A DNA stretch of 64,000 nt, taken from the NCBI GenBank assembly GCA_032716605.1, contig CM064495.1, forward strand, positions 43,500,896-43,564,895, in the 5' to 3' direction. Source of the stretch: Paralithodes platypus (Eukaryota; Arthropoda; Malacostraca; Decapoda; Lithodidae). The notes under the pieces were generated by a model that saw only the letters and a list, made by a program, of their open reading frames with translations, searched no databases and had not been told where the DNA came from. Of this stretch, positions 55,331 through 64,000 are shown one piece after another; positions within the stretch are counted from its first letter, which is position 1, and each line of letters opens with the position of its first letter. Position numbers and translations under genes: made by a program.

Positions 55331-55499
55331 CATAATTATCACCACCTACTCAGTTAAGGTTGGGAAGGAATAGAAGTATCAGATTCCTCCTTTTAACCTC
55401 CGTGGTGGTATAATTGACTGGACCTCCTGCTTGTATGGTTCCAATCCTAGCCCTAGCAGTTATATTTGTCATCACATAAACACATATACACACACACAC

Positions 55500-55841
<342 letters not shown>

Positions 55842-55909
55842 AGAAAAACGTGTATGTATTAATTATTATCGTCCAATCATCTTTTATCACAGCCGTCATT
55901 AAAGTTAAG

Positions 55910-56350
55910 GTAGACGTAATTTTCCACTTGGACTGAGTATAATCACCAGAAGTATCTCATAATTACCCAGGACCTACATTAATAATGACGAAATATATTA
56001 ATTCCGCGTAATTAACGTAATGATATAAAACAAAACAAAAACAAATTGTGCCTCTAGTATACGATGCTAATAACAAGACTATCTATAACAAATACATATA
56101 CAGTACTAGACTACTGACACTCTTGTAATATTTCGGAGACGTGTTGCAAGAAATTTATCATCATCAAATTGTGTGTGTAAATTCCTTGGGTTAGAGTGAA
56201 TATTGTGAACATTGAATAAGTATTTCGCAAGATTTATTTGCGTTCTTTCACTTAAACATTACGCTATTCAGTGTAATGCTGGTTCTGAGTATATGATTAG
56301 ATTGATATCCAGTATTCGATAAATGGATATAAAATCGTAGTCATGTGTAC
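55910..56350. other. Gene-free stretch
   Basis: AT-rich unique-looking sequence. No exon, RNA gene or known repeat seen. Confidence 0.4.
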
Positions 56351-56362
56351 TTAACCTTTAAC

Positions 56363-56437
56363 TGTGTTGATGGTGTAATGGTTAGAGTGTTTAAGATCAG
56401 TATGTGGTAACCCAGGTTCGAATCCCGGGAGGATCAC
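56363..56437 (+). mobile_element. tRNA-like SINE head (family 3), copy 3
   Basis: TGTGTTGATGGTGTAATGGT (box A) and CCAGGTTCGAATCCCGGG (box B); TGTG at the 5' end can pair with CACA at the 3' end. The closest of the three to a tRNA fold, but the anticodon arm is poor. Followed by (AAT)n at 56508. Confidence 0.5.
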
Positions 56438-56499
56438 ATGCTTTCATTTATTTCAAAGGGAGGTGTTTGGTATTGGGAGTGAAATAAATAAATTAGATA

Positions 56500-56503
56500 A
56501 TTT

Positions 56504-56540
<37 letters not shown>

Positions 56541-56690
56541 GTAATAATACTAATAATGATAATAATAATTTATTATTATTAGTATTATAATTATAATAAT
56601 AATGATAATAATAATAATAATAATAATTATTATTATTATTAGTAGTAGTAGTAGTAGTAGTATTTTATTATTTATTTATTTAATAATTTT
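56500..56690 (+). repeat. (AAT)n/(ATT)n/(TAG)n cluster
   Basis: Alternating AAT and ATT runs with (AGT)n at about 56640-56661; the opposed runs could fold back. Confidence 0.85.
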
Positions 56691-57185
56691 TTGTATTCCT
56701 TAATCTCAAGGGATCTTTTATGGCTTATAATTTCGCATCAGCTCTTGCCATATTGTAAACAAATCTCTGCCGAATAGCGTAAATTGTACAGTTGGCCAAA
56801 AAAAGTCGAATCTCCGCTGTCATTACGTTTTGCTCGCTGTGTGCTGTATTAATGTATGTCAGATGTTGAATAAGGTGTGCAAAGATAGGGACATGTTTGT
56901 ATATGTCACTCGAAACGATGAATTAGTGCTTAGATATTGCTGATACCAATTATTGATCGAAACATATATGGTGCAGCGACATGACTTATTTGGCCGCCTG
57001 TACTACGGTGAAAATAAGACTCCGACTCGTAGCCTATGCCTTCTAGTGCCCCATTGACGTACCCCTCTGAATGGTCCATATTGTGGTGGGCTATGTATGG
57101 AGAATTATGCCATATATATGTTGTAATAACGCCATTTTGTTGACCTCCTGGGTACTAAGAACTACAATAGGCCAATGGTAACATG

Positions 57186-57508
57186 TTCAAGGGGAGGTTT
57201 ACATTTATTTGTTGATCTAATTATTATTATTATTTATTTATAGTGTCTTGCCAAGACCTCCAACAAGCTTCAAAGATGCCCCCAAGATCCCCTTTCGAGA
57301 TAAATTTGCAAATTTTTCGGCTGAGGGCCGTTTCCTCCTAAATTACAGGCTCTTTTTCGCTCGCCAGAGAACAATAGACATATAATTGGTACAAGAGGTC
57401 ATAAATTCGCCAAACTAATGGAGGCTAACGTGTCTAAATCTCAAAACTAATGGTAGTTAATATTAGAGAGAAGGGAGTCCAGAAAAACACTCAAAACCTC
57501 CTCATAAC
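57186..57508 (-). mobile_element. TTAA modular repeat, copy O (reverse, older)
   Basis: TTCAAGGGGAGG start (TTAA decayed), AAGACCTCCAACAAGC, GAGATAAATTTGC, GGCTCTTTTTCGCTCGCC and the CTAATGG units, ending CCTCCTCATAA. Confidence 0.7.
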
Positions 57509-57509
57509 T

Positions 57510-59240
57510 TGATCTACTGTACATAATGGTTTACAATAACATACGTATGGTGAACAAGATGGCAGAACTGGGGGTGGGGGGTGAACAACCTCCCGTATTC
57601 CACATAGATTCACTGCTTGGGAAGGTGAGAGAGAGAGAGAGAGATAGATAGATAGATAGAGAGCGAGAGAGGGGGGGGGGGGGGGGAGGTGAACAGTTGG
57701 AGGCCTCTTATCGTGACTCTCCTACCGGTGTTTGCACAGGACGCACAGTCACTTGCACACGGGCGGGAATTTAGATTTATTATATTGTTTGTCTTTCTTT
57801 TGTTCTGTCTTTTAACCAGTCGATTCTGGGGATCAGGCCCATCGATTACTATTCTATTACGATGCTATTACTGTACTAATACTATACTATTAATAATTAA
57901 GATAATATTCCTATACATGATCCTAACAATCTTAAAATATCCCTAAACAGCGCTAGCCTCATACGTGTAGGCCGTTGTTGCCTCTGGATGTTTGAATGTT
58001 AGTAGTGTTTATGTAGCTGGTCTCTTTGTATATGTATGCTAAATTATTGGGGATTTTATAAAGTATCCGTTATCTATATGAGTGTATATTTTTGCTGCAA
58101 GTAGGTATAGTTTAACCCTTTCAATACAGATTACTTGTTTATAATATATTCAATAATTCAACCTGACATTAGACTATTTTGTTCAGATTAGGAGAGCCTC
58201 ATCATATTCAAAAGGTTTAAAACTATCTTGTAAAGCATTCCTTAAATGTATACACTGATGTTGTATATTCTGTCTAACCCTAGAGTAACTATTCTATTAC
58301 GCTTATGGATGGCCTTCTGATATATTTGTGTTCACATGTCAACAGTGTTGTCCCCTACCTACCAAAGTACAGATTTGTCGATAATTAAGTTAATGGAAGA
58401 AATAAGAAAACGATGTAGCCTATATCTGTATCATATTAATGCCAAATTATCATAACAACATACACTTGGTTAACTGACCAATTAAGATAGGGAGACAGAC
58501 AAAACGAATCCCGCCAGTAATGAATACTGTAATGTAGGTACGGTAGTCTATATTTGTCCTGTTTTTTATTTTTTATTTTATTATTATTTATTTTAGTTTT
58601 ATCGTAAGCCTTTTTCTATAACCCCCACTTATCATTCTGGCCTAGAACAGCCCTTTGCTGGGTTCCAAACGAACATACTGTCAGGTTCATCCTGCAAATT
58701 TGTTTGATTGGCCTCTAATTAATTATGAATTACCATCGTGAATGTGTGGATAAAAAACAAGAATAAGTAATGGTAGATGTAAACAAGTATATGTTGTCCT
58801 AGGCATTTGAAGTTATGATTATATAACTCAGTATCCTTCAAACTTATTCAATTTTACTTAAGCTTTCCACGGGACTCAACAAATAGTGTAGTTACGCTTA
58901 CATTTTATTTCATCATTCGTTTTCTATCACAAAAATTACTTGATATTCCCATGCTCATTTGACAGACCGAACGTTCTTCTTAAACATAATGAAACAACAA
59001 TTATTTGTATGTTACTACTTACTTCATAAACAATAATTACGTATATTTAATATAAAATAAAGTGGGCTTTATCCAATTCGTTTAGTTGCAATCAGTTGCC
59101 AGACGTAAGAATAATGAAGGTTGTCGGAAAGGAATGCACCACTATTACATGAATGAAACCAACGCTAAAAAGTATTGTTTTACACTATAATCGTACGCAG
59201 ATTACGATACCCTATCCACCCATGCATTGCCTAGTGATTA
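57510..59240. other. Gene-free stretch
   Basis: (GA)n/(G)n at 57626-57686. A half-MITE (ACATTAGACTATTTTGTTC) lies at about 58164. No convincing exon. Confidence 0.4.
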
Positions 59241-59339
59241 GCAGACGTGACATTTAGAGGGAGGAATGTTTGGCCAATTTCTGAAGTGTGAGGTAAGGAG
59301 AGAGCGTTTCTCCGAGTAGTAAAGTTATTTTCGTACCGG

Positions 59340-59517
59340 GCGGAGTCAGACTGTCAGACTCAGTCAGTTGTGGCATTGGACCCATTGGAAGTGTTGCGCC
59401 GCTACCACTCGTGCCTTGTGAGTGGAATAACAACATGATCTGAGTGTAGCTGTGCCCGTGGAGGGGTTGTGTGGGATTCGTTAAAGGTCAGCCGAGGGAA
59501 TTCCATCTCTATGAAAA
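59340..59517 (+). promoter_or_regulatory. Possible promoter and 5' exon of a rightward gene
   Basis: A GC-richer island with an arthropod-style initiator (TCAGTCAGTTGTGG at about 59360), followed by about 150 nt without repeats and a good donor (ATGAAAA/GTAAGC, exon end at 59517). ATG at 59511 would be the first codon of a split ORF. The partner exon would lie beyond the window or be unrecognised. Confidence 0.25.
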
Positions 59518-59848
59518 GTAAGCACCTCATCTGTCTTTTTTTTTCTCGAGGGGGTAGCCTATGCGGGTTGGGTTTTGTTTGTTGACAGGTGTAACATTTT
59601 GTTGATTAGTGATTCTGAAGTTAGTTTAATATACTGCATGTAGCCTATATTTAATTAGCTATGTAAAATTAGTTGTACGTTTGTGTGTATGCACATATTT
59701 GTGGTTTATTTGAGTAACATAGCTGAACGAAATGCAATCTGGAAAAACAGGTTAGGCTATTTCTATATTTATCTTATTGGAGTAGCCTACAAAGAGAGAC
59801 ATGATTCATCTAATACGAACACGCTGTCCCTCATGATAGAGACAATAA

Positions 59849-60031
<183 letters not shown>

Positions 60032-60166
60032 CCTATAACTTCATTCATTTCAACTATCTGAGATATTTTGAGGCCCGTTTCACTAATCATAGGCCTAACC
60101 ATATGATGATTGCATAACCTAGGCTAGGCTATGTTAGATTTTTTTATTTTTTCAATCCTATAAGGA

Positions 60167-60492
60167 TTAAGGGGAGGTATTTAGTTTGTTCCCTATACCT
60201 CCATCAAGCTTAAAATTACACCCCCTTGAGTCCCTTTCAAGATAAATTTGTACATTTTTCGGTAGAAAAATTTCCCGGCCGAAGGCCGGTTTCTCTTAAA
60301 TTACAGGCTCGCTATCGCTCGCCAGGATAAAATCGACACCTGATTTGCACTAAAGGTCTTTATATGGGGTGAAAGTTCCTAAAATCGCTAAACTAATGGG
60401 GCAAACGTTTTAGAATATCAAAAGCAATGGGGCTAAACATGAGGGACAAAGGGGTCAAGAAAAAAAAATCTTAAGTGGAGATCTCCCCTTAA
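60167..60492 (-). mobile_element. TTAA modular repeat, copy P (reverse, complete)
   Basis: TTAAGGGGAGGTA at 60167 and GATCTCCCCTTAA ending at 60492. Intact GGCTCGCTATCGCTCGCC, CCCGGCCGAAGGCCGG and CATTTTTCGGTAGAAAAATT. Closely similar to copies E and H. Confidence 0.87.
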
Positions 60493-60929
60493 GGCCCAAC
60501 CGTTATCATTATACAGTAAATATCAACAGGCTACTGGTATTTCAAATGACATTTTAAGTAATGATCTGTTACCCGTCGTACTTATGTTATTACCTAGGTA
60601 GACACATTATTCCAATTAAGTAGTTTCCAGGTGATCATGTATTGGCCTAGGCCGAATGATTACAATATGTATTACAAAAACACTCAATATTTGGCTTCTA
60701 ATACGAGAAACTAATGGGGAAGACACATTTATATTAAAATGATATCCCTGTGACATATGTGTAGCCTGGCCTATACAGAGGAAATTTAATAATAGGCCTA
60801 TGTGTTATTTGAAAATACATATATACAACGTCAATAGCCTAGGACCTAGTGGATGCAATTTATTATGGTATTAATGCTTACTGATGTGAAGTGAATGATA
60901 CTAATTATCCTAGGGTTTTAGTAGTGATT

Positions 60930-61255
60930 AGTGATGATAGGGGATTTAATGATGAGTGAGTTGTGGTAAGAAGTTAGTGATGACTGGTGATAATTAGGCG
61001 ATGATGTTAGTGATGACTGATAGGTGATAGTATTAGTGGTGATTGGTGTGATAATGGTGGTGTTAGTGAATGGTGATAATGATGTTAGTGTTGACTGAAT
61101 GGTGATGATGGTAGTGCTAGTGATGTCTGATTGGTGACAAAAGTAGTATTAGTTATGATTGAATGGTGGTGTTAGTGATGACTGAATGGTGATAATGATG
61201 GTGTTAGGTGGTGACTGAATGGTGGTGTTGATGATGACTGAATGGTGATAATTAT
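60930..61255 (+). repeat. Degenerate GTGATGACTGAATGGTGAT-type array
   Basis: About ten imperfect units of roughly 25-40 bp (GTTAGTGATGACTGAATGG, GATAATGATGGTG). Highly diverged minisatellite. Confidence 0.75.
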
Positions 61256-61304
61256 TCTAATAAGTTAATGTTGTTAATGAGCTTAGTGAATATACATCTT
61301 TCTC

Positions 61305-61305
61305 C

Positions 61306-61363
<58 letters not shown>
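61305..61363 (+). repeat. (C)n(CT)n microsatellite
   Basis: CCCCCCCCCCC followed by about 50 bp of CT. Confidence 0.95.
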
Positions 61364-61364
<1 letters not shown>

Positions 61365-61366
<2 letters not shown>

Positions 61367-62470
61367 AGTGTGTAGTGGGTGTGGATAGAGCCTTCTGCTT
61401 TGCTATCTGTACTTTCTACTTTGTAGCAAATTCTATATTTGCATATAATACGTCCGGACTGCCTAGTAGGGACTGCAAGATATGTGCAGTCTGTGTGTCT
61501 ATTTGTAACTCTTGTTTGTGAAAGACTCAAGAATGAATACAATAGGCCTGTGTTGAACTTGGCTTTAAATTGATAACCTGTGCCCAATTGTAACCTAATT
61601 ACTACATCACTATATAACAGTTATCGCCTTGAGGCTTGAGGTGTATTGTCTTCCCGTTTACCGGCGGTAATTATAGGTTATTAAGTCAACTCTCTCTCTC
61701 TCTTTCTCTCTCTAGTACCAGTAGGGTATAATATTATGGCAACTCGCTAGCAGTACTACACCACCCATCTTTTTAATAATGCATCTTTTAGAAATAGGGG
61801 TGGGTAGCGACTGATTATACGTCTATAGAGTTTTGGGTGTGGCATCAATGTGGGTGGGGCATGTGGGTGGTAGTAGGCCGCTAACACCTTCCCCATCTAC
61901 CCTCTACCTCTGTGTCATAAGTATCACTTTGGAGTGAAATAGGTAATTCCTACCGGGTGGCATAATTGCTGTAGTACGCGATACCAAGAAAACATGTCCA
62001 CAATAGCAGGAAGAAAGGCACATTAATAAATGTAATTAGTGTCAAAATGTACCTTAGCTATCGTACATTATATTAATTTTATTATTCCAGCTTTAATTTT
62101 CTGTGGGTAGTACATTTTGCGTATACTATTTGGAGCACCGAGCTCGAATTGGCTACATGACGTCATACACCATGAATCTAGACTAAATTTCACTAAAATA
62201 TAATAGCCTACAATCATTCACTTGCATGTACCGGAATATAGCTACTTATTTACTCGCAAATATTTCTAAGATATTAATTTTTCTACTAATGTATTTATTG
62301 TGTTTCAGTGTTGGCTATTGACTAATGATACCTGGTCTAGTGTTCTGGGCGAGGTAGCATCAATGTGGGTGGGTTGGGTGGCCTCTTAAATTCTTAATAG
62401 CTAATAAACTCATTTACCCGCAGATATAGACCTATATTGTAGATACCGGTACTCATTTACCCGGGTAAAC
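61365..62470. other. Gene-free stretch with a diverged dispersed repeat
   Basis: A sequence like GTTGGCTACTGACTAATG ... GTGTTCTGGGCGTGGCATCA ... TGTGGGTG appears in part near 61845, and more fully near 62311, 62728 and 63632. No exon recognised. Confidence 0.45.
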
Positions 62471-62478
62471 TACTACAC

Positions 62479-62698
62479 TATAGTTTGTTCATTCTAGGTT
62501 GGGCAGAAATCGTAACCTCTAACCTCTGTATCTCAAAAAGGACTATAGAGTAATCGAGCTAATTTTTCTACCAAATATGAAGACTTGACTAGGGAATACT
62601 GTAGGTGTGGAAATTGACGGCTCGTTTGTTCTAGCCCTTTTTGAATTACAGAAATTAGAGGTTACGATTTCTGCTCAACCTAGAATGAACGGACTATA
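62479..62698. mobile_element. TA-flanked long-TIR MITE, copy 2
   Basis: TAGTTTGTTCATTCTAGG start and CCTAGAATGAACGGACTA end, flanked by TA. The same arms and similar spacer as 20343-20562. Confidence 0.8.
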
Positions 62699-62840
62699 TC
62701 CATCTGATTATGTAGATGTTAGTTCTGTGTTGGCTACTGACTGTTAATGTCCTGGTGGCGTAGTGTTCTGGGCGTGGCATCAGTGTGGGCGTCCCCTGAA
62801 TAGCCCACCACCACCGGTGACCGGTCAACTCAACCAGTAT

Positions 62841-62979
62841 ACCATTTCAACCAGTAGCTCTCAACCTGTGCCAAATCAACCAATACGGTTAGGTTAGGTT
62901 AGTACTATATTTTGGCACTAGTTTGGTTGGTCTGGGTTAATTTGGCACTGGTTGAGAGCTACTGATTGAAATGGTCTGC
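62841..62979. mobile_element. Short foldback element with 42-bp inverted ends
   Basis: ACCATTTCAACCAGTAGCTC then TCAACCTGTGCCAAATCAAC is mirrored by GTTAATTTGGCACTGGTTGA and GAGCTACTGATTGAAATGGT. The centre holds two TTAGG units. Confidence 0.7.
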
Positions 62980-63915
62980 CCACCACCCAGATTTTACACC
63001 CTCTCCACTCTTCTCAATTTTATACCACCTTCCTCAATCCTCATCTGTCACTCGTACACGTTTCATGCCAAGTCCGCATCATCGACTGTCACAGACATTC
63101 CAACATATTCCTCTATCTACAACACCCCTTCTCTGCTATCTACACTTTCTCAGCCGTATGGTCCTAGTGTACTATCTGATGGCGTAATGGGATTTGAAAT
63201 GTAAGAAAAACCTCGTAACTCGCAATTAGACTGCAATATTGCTTTGGTACCCTATTTCTCGCAACGACTAATGCAGCATCTGTCTATTTAAAAATAATTC
63301 TATGCGTATGAAGGAGCCAAATGGCCAAGCTGCCTGTAACAAGTGTCTTCCCCAAGTTGAAAGACTGATAGTCGCTATTTTAAACGATTAATTGGTGTAT
63401 TGGAAAGACATGTGGTGTTCTTGTTTAGTGTAGTGATATGAATAGGAGGAAGAGGCGTTTGTGAGAGCTACCTGGATTGCTCTGTTTAGGTGAGACAAAC
63501 AAAAACAGTGAGGGAAGCCAAATAAATGAGAAAGTTCCAGCAACTCCTTACCATATGCCTAATAGGCCTCCTCTGGGTATTGCCCTGTTCGATTGGTGTC
63601 TACAATCTTTCCAGTGTATATAATGGTCGTTATGTCGGCTACTGACTAATAGTATAATGTAGTCTGGTTTACTGAGTGTGGCATTGGTGTGGGTGATGTG
63701 GGTTTGCATCCCCTGAATAGCCTGCCAACCGACCGACACCTTTCCCTTCTTCTCCACTTACTAGGTGTCTCTTTGTATTTCTGTCTATCAAGCCGTATCT
63801 ATTTTTCTACCTTGCATCTGTGTTGGCTGGCGAGGTCTACTGTTATTATCCTAGTTTAGCCCCCTACAAATGACTTGGTTTATTTTTACAATTCATAGTT
63901 AATTTATATTTTCAT
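62980..63915. other. Gene-free stretch
   Basis: Contains one unit of the dispersed repeat near 63632. No exon recognised. Confidence 0.4.

Positions 63916-63917
<2 letters not shown>

Positions 63918-64000
<83 letters not shown>
63918..64000 (+). repeat. (CT)n microsatellite at right edge
   Basis: At least 80 bp of CT, continuing past the window end. Confidence 0.97.

Noticed and set aside
56363..56437. Functional tRNA gene
   Set aside because: Box A and B match, but the anticodon arm is poor and related diverged heads occur at 19196 and 54519; SINE/pseudo-tRNA is more likely.

Overview
The window is eukaryotic, from an arthropod and most probably a decapod-type crustacean genome. Three spliced genes with canonical GT/AG introns sit in a background dominated by microsatellites, minisatellites, non-LTR retrotransposons, a Penelope-like element, SINEs and short terminal-inverted-repeat elements. 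Short interstitial (TTAGG)n runs, the arthropod telomere unit, occur near 8.1 and 49.3 kb. The arthropod assignment is an inference from these traits; no database search was possible.

All three genes lie on the minus strand. (1) 78-4699: the first three coding exons of an SLC5-family sodium-coupled solute transporter, running off the left edge. (2) 11975-24390: a seven-exon cytosolic sulfotransferase of about 322 residues with PAPS-binding loop, catalytic His and C-terminal RKGxxGDWK motif. (3) 44177-50550: a complete six-exon ING4/ING5-type tumour-suppressor homologue of 249 residues ending in a PHD finger. Exon phases join exactly in all three. The genes show no operon-like or pathway link to one another.

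Layout. 0-5.5 kb: SLC5 exons, a 30-copy 44-bp minisatellite, an 8-copy 34-bp array and a reverse transcriptase fragment. 5.5-11 kb: microsatellites, a decayed retroelement with a Cys-rich gag-like ORF, a TTAA-flanked inverted-repeat element and a tRNA-derived SINE. 11-24.4 kb: the sulfotransferase, whose introns hold an intact 998-codon LINE, a TTAA MITE, a TA-flanked MITE and a 0.9-kb CAC-rich array; a 25-bp minisatellite follows its stop codon. 24.5-26.1 kb: a Penelope-like element with 329-bp inverted arms. 26.4-36.1 kb: nested repeats, including a nearly intact LINE that interrupts an older RTE-like copy. 36-44 kb: SINEs and inverted-repeat elements. 44-50.6 kb: the ING gene with a pogo-like element and a LINE remnant in its introns. 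50.6-64 kb: simple repeats, TTAA elements, SINE heads and a possible 5' exon near 59.4 kb.

The best candidate for something undescribed is a modular TTAA-flanked family (about 17 copies or fragments). It has TTAAGGGG-type ends, several internal units of about 31 bp, and three conserved small hairpins. Other points of interest are three decayed tandem copies of a splice-donor-bearing PAPS-loop exon piece, a minisatellite apparently seeded from a stop-codon region, and transposon insertions 11 to about 40 nt from splice sites in all three genes.
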